Below the pieces are notes generated by a model that saw nothing but the letters and a program-made list of their open reading frames with translations, was not told where the DNA came from and did not search any database. From Mastigias papua (lineage: Eukaryota > Cnidaria > Scyphozoa > Rhizostomeae > Mastigiidae): a stretch of 64,000 nucleotides of DNA. Position 1 is the stretch's first letter. Every line of letters begins with the position of its first letter. The stretch is taken from assembly GCA_964019165.1 (NCBI GenBank), contig OZ025271.1, forward strand, positions 10,611,775 to 10,675,774. Direction: 5' to 3'. Position numbers and translations under genes: made by a program. Positions 37,998 to 50,276 of this stretch are shown one piece after another.

Positions 37998-38712
37998 CTG
38001 CAAAACTAGTAAACGTTTTGATAAAATAGCTGCATTCTCCACACTGATCTGACCCACTTGACTGTCTATTCCTGTCTTCTTCACAACATTTCCATTCGCA
38101 CCAATAATACACCAGCCCAAAAAGACTGACCAACAACAGGAACCCATGCACTGAACAGCAAAGAATGTTCTGAATTGACTTTGACTTGGCCTTTTCATCA
38201 CTACAGGTGACTGTGGAGTTTCCAATCACACATGGATATGTGCCTTCTAAGATTAGTTGACTAGTCCTATAGACCCAAAGCTTGACGAACAAGGCCAGAA
38301 GAACTGATAAGTGGAAAAGGAACCGAAGGGAGACTGTCAAAAAGTACAACTGATGGATATGAACTCTACAGTTGTTTCTTTGAAGTTCGTACTTCTTTTG
38401 AAGCATGCAATGATTCATGATTGCGATGATAAGAAGAGGGCCAAGAAAGGAGGTCATATACAACCAGCTTTGTAGGTCATTTGGGCCATTATTGTAAGCT
38501 ATAAGGCACTGTCCCCTATGATCATCCTTAGTAGCTTCCTTGCACAAGAATGTAAGCTGTTCATTGTTTGCAGTATCCTGACAATTGGCAAACTGGTAAG
38601 TGCATATAAAAACCCAGATGATGGAGTAAACTATACTTTCAAATGTCTGTATTTTATAAAATTGGAGAAAGGCAGTAAGGGCTTCAATGACTTGACTCAG
38701 ATTCCATGACAT
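37998..38712 (-). CDS. Connexin-like four-transmembrane protein, first coding exon
   Basis: ATG at 38712 opens 238 codons, then a consensus donor (CAG then GTATGT, 37997). An acceptor-like TCATCATTTCAG about 33 bp upstream of the ATG suggests a 5' non-coding exon. Four hydrophobic segments: about residues 24-42, 84-102, 121-148 and 183-205. Loop 1 has EQLTFLC (Cys57) and Cys69, then a Trp at 83. Loop 2 has YPC (Cys161), VTC (Cys170) and DEKAKSKSI before TM4. N-terminal MSW, the outer Cys spacing (12 and 9; connexins 11 and 10) and the C..EK..I lead into TM4 resemble connexins, but the middle Cys of each loop is missing. A large-pore channel role is inference; innexin, CALHM or an unrelated four-TM family remain possible. 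Confidence 0.6.
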
Positions 38713-40443
38713 GGTTAGACAACACTTGACTCAGACAGCTGAAATGATGATGGAAGAACACGGTGCCAAGAGGTTGCACTCAACAAAAGGGAACAAGTTC
38801 AATCTGAAGTTTTTGCAGCTGGCCTGGGAAAGTACAAGGATAAGTCTGAGAAACAAGATATTCATGTAATATCAAGATCATCTTTAACTCATAAACCCCA
38901 AGTTTATTTCACCTGAAACCACAAGGGATCAGTAAAACAAAAGAGTACTACATTTACTTCAAGGAGGTTACAAACATTCAATGATTTGACAATCCCTCTG
39001 ATCTCAATCTAATTGAATGGCATAGCGTCATTTGTACAAGAACGGGGAAATTCAAAATGTATGCATAATCTCAAGGGTGTGGCTGTTTGTTCCATTTTGT
39101 TATGAACTGGTAAGACAATTAAGAATGCAGGATTGTGGACAATAAAACTTCTGCTAAATAACAAAAAATAATTCTGGAATTTATCACAGGTAGCAATTGG
39201 GAAGTTGAGGGGCAAAGGGATTGAGGGGCATTTATGCTACACCCTAAAGTTGAAAAGCCACACAATTTTACCAAAACTGCATGCTATGTTAGCATAATCA
39301 TTGAAAGCTGAGAAAGATAAGGAGGACTCAAAGAGGATAAAACAGTGTAAAACACTTTATTTTGTGTCGATAACAAGTTAAAAGGAGCACTCTGTGATTT
39401 GGCAAAAGCTCCTCTGGTAGATTTTTCTGCAGATGAAGGGAAAATTTTCCATTTTCAGGATAGATTTCCAATACTTGGAAAATCAAGAGGCATGTGCCTG
39501 AAATCTACCCCTGTCCCAATGTCTCTGGCTGTTCATATATCGATTTTTTTCATGTTCAGTATAAACACTTATTCGCATTCTAATCTAGTACTACAAGTAT
39601 ATGTTTTGACATGATTCATAAAACCTTATTATAAGAAACAGCATTTACTTATAGCCTGTCATGGATATGACGTAATTACCTAACTTAATCATATGCATTC
39701 AGCTATAACCCATTTGTGGATGTAAAACATATGGAACACATTGCATACAAACCAATGGCGTAGATTCAGGGGGCAATGGGATGAAAATTTCCCTATAGAG
39801 TTAATAGGACATTTTGCTAGAAAACTTTGTACGACAACTGATGTAGTAATTTTTTCTCTTCTATCTAAGGGTCAAGTTAAATAATGATATTTTCGGCTAT
39901 CTATTTGTATCGAGATTTAGAGGTTCCTTCTTGCTATAAATTCAATTCATCCTTCTTTGGGAGTTTACTTGCTTCTTGTTGCATGCCTGCACTATGTTAT
40001 GTACCACAATTAATGTATATGATAAAAAGGAAATGGTTACCCTGAACAAAAGCTGTTAGTGAACTATCAAAAAAGATACAAAGAAATCAGAAGAGATATC
40101 TTCAACTATAATCAATTTGATTATATTCCACTCACACCCAGATTTTCTATGTACGATTATGGAAGATCCTTTTGACATGTTACACGATGAGACAATCTAA
40201 ACGATACTCTGAAAATGACTGTCCAGCCTGAAATGTCATAGAGTAGCTCGACCCTAAGTGCTAACTTTTGAAAACAACGGAATTGTTATAACTAAAAACC
40301 AACAAGAGCGGTCATTAGAAAACGAGTATACGTAATTTATATTTGCCGGAATATCTACACTTCTTGGCTCCTTGTTGAATTCTCTACTAACCCTATCTGA
40401 TCCAGACACCTCATTAGATGTCCAATACAATGAAGGCTAAATG
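38713..40443. other. Upstream region of the connexin-like gene; otherwise anonymous
   Basis: Contains the probable 3' splice site (about 38745) of a 5' UTR intron of the minus-strand gene. The ORF at 39399-39614 has no recognised motif. No repeat was recognised. Confidence 0.4.
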
Positions 40444-41911
40444 CACTAGGTGAGCTGACATATTGCACCTCCTGTCTGAAAATGGCAGCCACTTTAGGCC
40501 TATCAGCACAAACACATCCACTCATGATAGTGAATTTTACCCCATTAAACAATATTTGTTTTGCTTCAATTTTGGCGGGAGATTCGAAAAACTCGCTGAC
40601 ACCATTTTAGCACTTTGAACGAAAGGAATACATTGTAAAGAAAAGAGATTAAGCAAAAATGCGAAGCCATGCCTAAAACTAAGGAATTTACAAATTTTGA
40701 GAGGGCTTCGGTGGTAAATTTGCGAAAAAATGGACTATCCTTCAGAAAAATTGAAGCAGCTGTTGGTAGTCACCATTCTATTGTAATACATATTTGTAAG
40801 CGCTATGAAAAATCTGGCTATCCTGATAAGCTAAAAAGATGTGGACGACCAAAATAAATCGATGTTCGGGGAGAGAGGTATATTTGTCGTCTTGCAAAGA
40901 AGCATAGGTTTTCAAAGTTGAAAACTATCACAAACGAGCTATTTCCCACCCACCTTCAAGGAAACCTGTCCAAGTGGACTGTGAAACGTATTCTCAAGAA
41001 ATATGGAATTAGAAACTATGCCAGCAAAAGAAAACCATTTGTTTCCTTTCAAAGTAGGAAAGCTAGGGTAAGGTGGGCCAGTGCTGTTCAGGACTGGCAA
41101 GTAGCCGCATGGAAAAACGTCGTTATCTCCAACGAGTGCAGGTTGTGACTTAAAAATGACTGTAAAACACTACGAGTTTGGCGTACAAAACAAGAGGTCA
41201 ATGATCCTACTCTTTTCCAGCAGACGTTCAAAAATGCCACCTCTTGGATGCTTTGGGGGTGTGTTGGGCCTATTTGGTGTTGGTAAACTGGTAGTCTGTG
41301 ATAGAACCGTACATGCAGAAAAATATGGTTGTTTATTACATGACAACCTTTTTGCCAATGTTGAATCGATGTTTGGGACTGCTGATAGGCCTTTCATATT
41401 TCAGCAGGACAATGCCCCCCACATCGACCAGCATACACAAAGATATATCTTTCTCTTTGAGTGTTCCTATTTTGCCATGGCCAGCACAAAGCCCTGACTT
41501 GAACATTATTGAAAATATATGGTTGTTCATAAAAAATAAGCTTAATTGTGACCCAAGAGGTCCTCCAACAACCAAAGAAGAGCTTCAAACCAGAGTCATA
41601 TCTGAATGGGACCGAATTCCACAGGATTTTATTGGCAAATTATACGAGTCTCTTCCAGGAAGAATTTTGGCTGTAAAGAAGCGTTGCTACCCAACGAAAT
41701 ACTGAAATAACTGTAAATTCTTGTGGACTGAAATCAGAATTCTAGCTTGGTTTAATTTGGCAATGTTCATAGTTAATGACATATTAATTTCTGATGCCTC
41801 TTTCAAGTGGTTGGTCAAAGAAACCGTAGGCAGTTTTCATATAGCAGAACATGGTACCCTGTCCACCATTTTGAAAGTCATTAGGAGGTGCAATATTTTG
41901 CTCACCAGGTG
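40444..41911 (+). mobile_element. Tc1-like DNA transposon remnant, 1468 bp
   Basis: Imperfect terminal inverted repeats of about 45 bp: CACTAGGTGAGC..ATATTGCACCTCCTG at the left and, inverted, CACCTGGTGAGC..ATATTGCACCTCCT at the right. TA follows the right end (41912-41913); the left TA appears mutated. A decayed Tc1 transposase gene lies between. Confidence 0.85.
40669..41705 (+). pseudogene. Tc1-like transposase, broken
   Basis: ATG at 40669 starts MPKTKEFTNFERASVVNLRK, a homeodomain-like HTH, ending at TAA 40855. A second open piece (40918-41148) holds the second HTH (KWTVKRILKKYGIRNY) and the first catalytic block VVISNECR, where the usual Asp of SDES is Asn. FQQDNAPH holds the second Asp. 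In another frame, WPAQSPDLNIIENIW holds the final Glu of D34E. At least three frame breaks and a changed first catalytic residue make it inactive. Confidence 0.88.
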
Positions 41912-42663
41912 TACATAAGAGAGTAAATCAAATATTGAGTTCTGATTTATCTTAATCAGTGCATCATCAGCTACTTCAAAAACTCAGTGAGATGTCAATT
42001 TAATTATCCCTATAAAAAAGGAGATCGCACCATAAGGAGAACTAACTTCGCCCTAGATATTAAACTATCAGTTATGAATCAACATGGAGAGTCGATAAGA
42101 GACACCTTATGACATTTAGAAGTAACAAATACTAGGTAGGAAAGACATGTTTGGAGCTAAGATGAGAATACATAGAGGATACATTGAACCTGCAGGAGCA
42201 TACCACAATTATATCAAATCCATAATATTGTCAACGATCTATAACAATATCATTATTCCATGATGCTATATCCCCATACAACCAGAAACCCCAAACAATG
42301 AAAACCATTTTTCACGTTCTAAAAGCATCTTAAATGCCTCTGGATGAAAGTAGCTCAATTGTCCCGATTGTTCAGAAGATACTTTGATATAGTAAAACCA
42401 TGTCAATGCTTTTATCATTACTTCGAGTCCTCAATTTCTGTTCATTGTCATTGTTGTTTGTTTATTATAAAGTCAACACTTCTTAAAATCATAAACAAGC
42501 ATTAGTCATAATGATAATAATCCGAAGCTATAAACTAATAAAAGAGAGTAATTAAACATTCTATATAGGATAATCAGATCTTTCACAACATTACCACTTC
42601 ACATAGCTAATGACCAAATACAATACATATAGCTACATTAACCGAAACTTAAGTCATACATCA
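41912..42663. other. No recognisable feature
   Basis: AT-rich, no ORF or repeat of note. Confidence 0.4.
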
Positions 42664-42848
42664 TAGCATAGTTGCAAAGTGTTTGAGAGCCCTATCAGGC
42701 CTATTTTCTCCCAACCTAATTGACCAATCGTCATGCAGAATGGGCCTAATCTTTGAACGCGTGGTCAGAATCCTGCATGATGATTGGTCAATTAGGTTGG
42801 GTGAAAATAAACTTAACATAGTTCTCAAACATTTGACAGCTATGCTAT
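42664..42848. mobile_element. 185-bp palindromic MITE
   Basis: The arms 42664-42747 and 42771-42848 are inverted copies, sharing CCCAACCTAATTGACCAAT and TAGCATAG, around a spacer of about 23 bp. It could fold into one long hairpin. The target duplication is not clear. Confidence 0.75.
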
Positions 42849-42853
42849 ACATC

Positions 42854-43040
42854 GTTAATTCAACTCATAAAAAACTCAACTCATAACAAATTCAACTTAT
42901 AAGAAATTCAACTCATAAGAAATTCAACTAATAAGAAACTGAACTCAGAAGACCCTAAACTCATAAAATCTCAACTCATAAGAAACTCAACTCCTAAGAA
43001 ACTCAAATAATAAGAAACTAAACTTAGAAGAACCTCAAAT
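42854..43040. repeat. Minisatellite, unit about 16 bp (AACTCATAAGAAATTC)
   Basis: About a dozen diverged copies of (A)AACTCATAAGAAA(T)TC in direct tandem, right beside the palindromic MITE. Confidence 0.85.
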
Positions 43041-44213
43041 CACGAATAGCAAACTCCCAAACTGTCATTCCTTAACAACCTGCTAGATGTAGCAGCATTT
43101 ATAACCTAGAGACAAATTGACATTTCTGCTACTTATGAATAAGCTTGACCTATCTAGCATCGGGGTTGGTGACTGACACCCTTTATAAGAATATGAAGAT
43201 TTAGGGTAAGATAAAAGATAAAGGGTAAGATCATTTCCAAAGATATTGTAAACAGGTATTAAACAACCTTTCAAAAGAAGCTGCAAGAATGTTGAAATGA
43301 TAACACTGAAAAGTAGAAGTAATGTCAATATTAATTTACATAGTCTCATAGCATTACTTTTTGCTCATTTTCATTGTTGTTTGTTCATTATAAAGTCAAA
43401 TCATTTTAGAATCATAGACAAACTTACATCGTCTTAACAAAATAATGACAATCACAATTTATAAAACCAATAAATCCTAATATATAAAACTAACAAAAGA
43501 GATAATAGCAACTTCATTGGTAAACAGGAGATCATTCATAACATAATTTGTTTACGCAGTTAAACAACACATATAATAGAGAGCAATATTGTCCCTACAC
43601 ATAAACCATTTTGATTGATAACTTTTAGCATCAATCCGGATTGCAGAGTGCGGCCTTTCTCAAAGAGATCTCAAGTACCCACGAACAAAAGATCACGTGT
43701 ACAAGTGTGCAAGTGGTCTCAGGTGTGCGCTTTAAATGTACATGTGACTTATTGGCTTTCACGCTTTTCAAAGTAAGACCATTTCAGTTGTTTCTGTTAT
43801 TTTCTAACCTCGGAAAGCCTATCAACAAGATGCAAGTCAATGGTATCTTTATTAGTTGAAAGCTCACAAATGCTTAAATTAATCAACCAAACCACATCCT
43901 ATCGCCTTATAACACCCTATCACACCCATATGTCTGTGTACAATGACACTTCTGCCAGACAATCTCTAGTATGCACTTGCCAAACTCCGCAGTCTTACAT
44001 CAAATAAACTATTTACTACATATGCCATGGCCTAACATTTCTCACGGAACAATTGTTCAATTGATTAACCCCATGCATGTTAAAAGATTGAAACTCTACA
44101 TGTACGAAATGTACAAACCTATTAAAGATCTTTTACATCATCAACTGATACCATGACAACATTTGTATATGGAAGAAAACACAACCATAATAGCTCATCA
44201 TTGGCAAGCCCTT
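43041..44213. other. No recognisable feature
   Basis: AT-rich. Two short ORFs (43641-43859, 43971-44156) have no motif. A stretch at 43369-43540 resembles 42440-42570 (both carry TTGTTGTTTGTT and ATAAAGTCAA), hinting at an old repeat. Confidence 0.4.
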
Positions 44214-44216
44214 TTA

Positions 44217-44429
44217 GGCATGGCTTAGAAAGCACATTTTGGTCTGAGCGAATAAAATTTTTCACCTTCACAAAATCTAAGTGTCAATTAAATTCGCTCA
44301 TAATTTGCTGTCTAACCCCAAGAGGGAATCAAATTAAATTCGCTCATAATTCGCTCATGAGAGCAAATCATGAGCGAATTTAATTGTATTTAATTCACTC
44401 CGCTCAAAATGCGCTGTCTAAACTATGCC
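44217..44429. mobile_element. 213-bp PIF/Harbinger-like MITE
   Basis: GGCATGGCTTAGAAAGCACA at the left end matches the inverted right end GGCATAGTTTAGACAGCGCA. It is flanked by TTA at 44214-44216 and 44430-44432, the 3-bp duplication typical of PIF/Harbinger. Inside, AAATTCGCTCATAATT recurs in both orientations. Non-coding. The HARBI1 remnant at 3-282 shows the superfamily was present. Confidence 0.8.
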
Positions 44430-44432
44430 TTA

Positions 44433-44699
44433 CAAAGTTCCAAACTTTTCTTTGATAATTTTGGTTAGCAAAGATGAAGTTATTTGCAACACATCATGGT
44501 AAGCTCTTCTAGCCAGTTTACGTCAATAAAAGTTAAGAAACTCTTAAGGAAATCTCAGCCTAAACTTCAGGAAAAGTGAAGGACATCGAGGCTCAGACGA
44601 AACAGTCGTTTTCTTGTAAAATAAGCATGTACTACAATATGATTGGAGAAATAAAACAATGTTTTCTTTATGTTAATGTGATGCTAGTTTAATGTTAGT
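44433..44699. other. No recognisable feature
   Basis: Short anonymous AT-rich spacer. Confidence 0.4.
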
Positions 44700-44703
44700 A
44701 TAG

Positions 44704-47700
44704 GGGTCATTCCACGCCAAACCATCCAAAATTTCCAAATTGTGTAACCATCATGTCTTCAAACTGTGCACATTTTTACACAGTCTTTTGCATATTGTGA
44801 TATATGATGAAACCCAAAATTTCACTTTCATATCTCAATCCATTCAAAAGTTATGGCCTTTTCAATTTTGGGGCGTTTCCAACAAAACATGGCAGAAAGG
44901 GTGTGGTCATTCCTAATATGTTTCTCATATTACGATTGTAAAATGGCATCTACTTGAGTGATTGGAATGAAAATTGGTATTCTGACCAAGTTAATAATGC
45001 TGATTTCAAATATCATACTATCTTTGTTATATCTTAATGTAAACCCAGTTTTAAAGAGAGATGAACATGTCATTCGAAAAATTTTGACACAGACATTTTG
45101 GCCGCCATTTTGAGGGTGTGGCAGAGCAATTCTGCAAAATCTCATAATAAATTTTGAAAGTGCAATACCAATTCTACTTTATGTCAAAAAATCATGTTGT
45201 GGTATTGTCTGCTGTAGATTCTATCAGTATCTTAATGCCAGACACCTATAATAGTCTTCGCACCATCAAATATCAACTACTGTGATTGCCAATAATTTTT
45301 ATGCACACGTGCTTGATGCACAATATGTGTTAGTTTCATCTGACTAATTAATATATAAATAACTGGTAGCAATTGCAAGGATCCCACAATGTAAAAGGAA
45401 GTAATAAAATCACTTAGAAATTGAGTCATGCCTAGTTTTCAAATCTAATACCTTCACTTCAAAATGATGCCTTTTTAAGGTAGAGCAGAGCTTATAGAGA
45501 TTCAAAAGCGGGGAGTTTTCTACAGATGGCTATTTCTTTCAATGCTATTATCCTTTCTCGGTGGTGCTTTCTTTGAGAACTCACCATATTGATATAAAAT
45601 TCAATGCCAGTGCAGTAGTGGCTTCAGAGAGAAAGAGTGAGGTAGACAGCTCTCTAATATACTGTCCTGTTGCTCTAATACCCCCTTTTTTTCTTTGGAT
45701 TTATGGAAACTATGAAATACATTGTCATTAACATTGAAGAAGTTTAGAATGTGCTCATACAACCGAACATCTGGTGTAAATGTTGTTAGATTTATGTTGT
45801 CTCGTGATAAGTGAAATCATCACCATTTTCTACAAATCTGGATATTGTTCCATCTATCTTTTTCTTGGATGAGAGCAACCATAGGCCAAGTTCATAAGTT
45901 TTAAATTGTCATCGATACATTCATTATTGTTAAGCTATTGCTGATGATGCCTTTTTAAATGATTACTGTCGAAACTGTTACGTCATAACCTAATACGTTT
46001 TGGGTCGAACTTGTCCCAACCTCAGCAAATTTGAAAGGGAAAACATGTGTCGATGACAAGTCACAACTGATGATTCTGGAAATTTTTCTCTGATTTGTCC
46101 TGCAATGCTACTTATTTCTCTCATTCTTAAATTCACAACAAAGCTTCACTTTCTGACTGATGTCTTATTCCTTTAGAAACAACTTTCCATGTTGGATTCA
46201 GTCTAATGTAGTATTTGGTCCTAAACGTTTCAGCAACTTTCAAGACTGACCTTGCAAATAGCAGACTAGCTTTCATGCCACTTCTATTGTAGCCAAATGT
46301 TGATCTTAATCTTTTTGTTATGTGACAGTAGAATATTACGGACTTTGTCTTAGCCCGTTGGTCAAAAAAGTTTCAATAAACTATTCCCTGCAGAATGCAG
46401 ATCAAAATATTTTCATCAGAGAAAGTTTTCTATCCAAGTGAAAGTCTCCAGCGAGCTTACTTCTTTTCAAGGGCATGTGAAAGAAGGAAGGGTAGGAGTG
46501 TGGTACCCCACCCTTCTGGAAAAGCCATCTGTAAGTTTTGTATGGTTGTTAAAAGTTGGTAAAAGGATCATGGCTAGTCCGTAATTATGGTACTCAATTC
46601 AAACATATCAGTAATTTCCCTTGCTACAGTCCCAAGACTCAAAAATCCTTTCGCATGCCACTGCTTCATATAGTACTCTGTTAATGACCCTAAAGCGTTG
46701 ATGCCAGTTACTCTTTTGTGCATAAGTTTCCTGCAATCATCCACTAAAACATTGCTAATACTGCATTCCTCCTTCATAAAGAACGTGATATATTGCAAAT
46801 ATTTCATCACAGTCAATTACAACAGAACAGCAAATGGTGTACTGGGATAGCGTTAGCCACTAGTTGTAATTCGAGACATGAAACATTTTTCGTGGAACTC
46901 TGTCATAGATATAATAAAGTTAAGAAACGGTTGGTTAAAGAACTTTCCTTTGGAAAATTTGCTTGGTTCAATTTCTAAGGGGCTTCACTATTTCATATTG
47001 CATTTTGGGATTTTTCCTTGAATTGCATGAATTCCACTATGCCAAGCACCCGTGAGCGTCCAGCATCAAACAGTGAATAGTAATGCATTTTCAGCCAATT
47101 TGAAGATGTTAGAAGTGCCCAGAGAATTTGCTGGGCATGAAAAATCTCACTCATATTCAATTTGCGACTAGGGAGCCCAGCAATCCATAATCTTGATTCA
47201 GGAATGGTCTTCAATTGCCAGCAGTATGGCCACTAGGTTCCACTCACTTACTTAAAGACACTTTTGCTTATAATTTGCATTAATTCCTTGGAAAAGGGAA
47301 CTGGAACTATGGCAGTTTGCATGTCTTTTCTCGTTATACTGAGAGAATATCATGCTTAAGAACCAAATGACCAGCTAATATATCAGATTCGAAAACTAGG
47401 CATGACTCCATTTCTAAGTGATTTTATTACTTCCTATTACATTGTGGGATCCTTGCAATTGCTACCAGTTATTTATATATTAATTAGTCAGATGAAACTA
47501 ACACATATTGTGCATCAAGCATGTGTGCATAAAAATTATTGGCAATCACAGTAGTTGATATTTGATGGTGCGAAGACTATTATAGGTGTCTGGCATTAAG
47601 ATACTGATAGAATCTACAGCAGACAATACAACAACATGATATTTTGACATAAAGTAGAATTGGTATTGCACTTTCAAAATTTATTATGAGATTTTGCAGA

Positions 47701-48118
47701 ATTGCTCTGCCACACCCTCAAAATGGCGGCCAAAATTTCTGTGTCAAAATTTTTCGAATGACATGTTCATCTCTCTTTAACACTGGGTTTACATTAAGAT
47801 ATAGCAACGATCGTATGATATTTGAAATCAGCATTATTAACTTGGTCAGAATACCAATTTTCATTCCAATCACTCAAGTAGATGCCATTTTACAATCGTA
47901 ATATGAGAAACATATTAGGAATGACCACACCCTTTCTGCCATGTTTTGTTGGAAACGCCCCAAAATTGAAAAGGCCATAACTTTTGAATGGATTGAGATA
48001 TGAAAGTGAAATTTTGGGTTTCATCATATATCACAATATGCAAACGACTGTGTAAAAATGAGCATAACTTGAAGACATGATGGTTACAGGCTCTGGATGA
48101 TTTGGCATGGAATGACCC
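44704..48118. mobile_element. 3.4-kb DNA transposon with about 740-bp inverted repeats (element A)
   Basis: The left arm 44704-45450 and right arm 47381-48118 are inverted copies, starting GGGTCATTCCA(C/T)GCCAAA. ATAG at 44700-44703 and 48119-48122 is a probable 4-bp target duplication. The internal 1.9 kb has minus-strand open pieces (47214-46993, 46816-46574) without a motif I recognise, and many stops. Four-base duplications occur in Chapaev, Sola and Academ groups; I cannot assign it. The copy is complete only once: the tandem array repeats its interior and right arm. Confidence 0.8.
46574..47214 (-). pseudogene. Possible remnant of the element A transposase
   Basis: Two minus-strand open pieces (73 and 80 codons) in the interior of element A, repeated identically at +8277 and beyond. 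Content such as SLTEYYMKQWHAKGFLSLG and LPSRKLNMSEIFHAQQIL looks protein-like but matches no family I recognise. Many stops follow downstream (46570-45500), so an intact product is unlikely. Copies lie at 54851-55491 and 63121-63761. Confidence 0.3.
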
Positions 48119-48122
48119 ATAG

Positions 48123-48900
48123 AGGAACTTGTAGCAATGTGTTGTTCATGAAGAAGAAAATAATATAAACGTAATGAGTGAATGAATGGAAAAAGGAGAG
48201 CAATAATGGAATCGCTACAGGTATCTCAAAGTAAAGTTTTACTTTTATGCTAAAGACTGCTGATAATAATGAAATGATGCCGCCTCCTCCTTGGTGCAAA
48301 GCCGTTGCATTGTGGGAAATGTAGTGTAAAACATCTGAGGGCTGTTGGCTTGCTGCAGTCCGCAGGCCGGGTCTCGTAATAAATCAATATCATCCCAAGG
48401 GCCATGGAAAACCTTCTTGAGGGCCTGATGTTACCCGTGGCCCGTGACACTGATATATGTGATATACGCAGTAAAACTGATGATTTTGAATGTACTTCTT
48501 CAGTAGGGAAACAATGCTATTAGAAAGAAACAAAAATCTAGGACTAACCCTAACCCTGTACTCCACGACCCTTTCCCACGAGAAACCAAAGCAGCCTCAA
48601 AATGGGACAAAATATGCAGCATTAAACAGAGGGACATAAGCAGCGTCGATCTGGCCTTGTGCTCTATGACTCAGTCCAAAGACAATAAACAGAGTCCAGT
48701 TGGTTACACATAATTTAAACTTCAATGGATCATTAACATCCGCCTTACAACTAATGCCAACCCAAACCATGACAGGTACCCTACACAATACCATAACGCT
48801 GGCTTTAACAGAGTCCTCCGCAAGTTGTACTTAGTGTGGTACAATTTATCATCAGTTTCGACCCCAGATGCATCGCAAGGAGTAATGTCCTACAAAAGTT
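48123..48900. other. Repeat-unit flank, anonymous
   Basis: No recognised gene. A short TAACCCTAACCC stretch at 48544-48555 looks telomere-like but is isolated. Copy in unit 2 at about 56400-57177. Confidence 0.45.
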
Positions 48901-50276
48901 ACGGGGATTTGGACTTTAATGTCCTGGGGACAAGGTTCACATTCAGAATTGAGCACAATATTCAGATTTGATGGTAGTCATCTTGTAACTGTCCAAAACA
49001 TGTCGTAAATAGAATATCGAAGCATCTAACTCAAATAACATCTGACTAGACATGTCAAGCTACATTTTCAATAGTTTTCCATAATTTTTACCCAGGGGTT
49101 TCCTCACACGAAGTGCCGTTACGATCAATTACTAAATATTCTCATACCGATGAGTTTGAATTAATGTGAAATTTTGATCACTTATTGCAAATAAATCAGA
49201 ATTTCAACAAAATACCATCCCACTAGGCATGTTAAGCTATATTTTGAATATTTTTCCACAATTTTTAACCCAGAGGGGTTCTCAAACGAAGTGCTGTTAT
49301 GATCAGTTACCTCGATTTCTCAAACCGATAAGCTTCATTAGTGTGAAATTTCGAACTCCCATTTCAAATGATATACGCCTACAGATAGGAACGGTACACA
49401 CTAGTACCAAATCGTAGTGAATTGTCTTTCAGAAAGTTGACCAAATCTTCAAGAAAGTTGACATTATGGAGGAAGTAAGCGGCTTTTCGACATTGAGAGA
49501 AACTGAGCATTGAAATCGGTTGCCGCACACACAAACTTTGCTGAAATAAATGTATGGAAAAGCTAGCACCTTAACATTCAATGTAAAGAAATAGAAAGTA
49601 TTGTAACGTTTGCTCAAAGTGTATGGTAGCGAAGTAGCATCTAAGCAAAATTTAGCACCTTCCGTTGACATTATGTCCATCTGCAGAAAGATGGGAGATA
49701 AGGGAGTCTTTGAAGAAAGTTGGCAAATCCTGAAAGGTTGAATATTCTTGGGTGAAATCTAATAGTTAGACTGCAACTATTTATAGAGAACAAAACGATG
49801 ACGGTCATAATATTCTAATAGTGTTTAATTGCCAGTGCACCTTTGCCCATACCCAGTAGCTATGAGATTGTGGGCAGAGGTAGCAGAAGAGGATCTATTG
49901 TTGCATGACTTTGCATTATTTGTCAGACTTCAGCCAAAACCATTCAATTAAGTGCAGTTTGGATGCCATTGGAGGTTGCCATGCCTCCCAGCTGATTTGT
50001 ACTCGCTAAATCTGCATTAAGTGCACCCCCCCTAGCAAAATCACCCTGTTTGTGGGCCTGTTGGTGTGCGTTGTACACTATTCTTCCTATAATTAATGAG
50101 GAGACTAACTAGCTTATAAGACTGACAGAATAGTTACAACTCCAAATATTACCTCTAACAAATGTATTTACACTATACCTCACATTATCTGCTGGCACGT
50201 CTATTGATAATGGCTATGTTCTTGTTGTTAATGAGAGATTGAAAATTTACGTTAATTAGAGGTCATCGGACAGAGA

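Noticed and set aside
45951..46003. CTGATGATGCC...CGAAACTG as another hammerhead
   Set aside because: Stem II does not pair and no cleavage triplet follows at the right distance.
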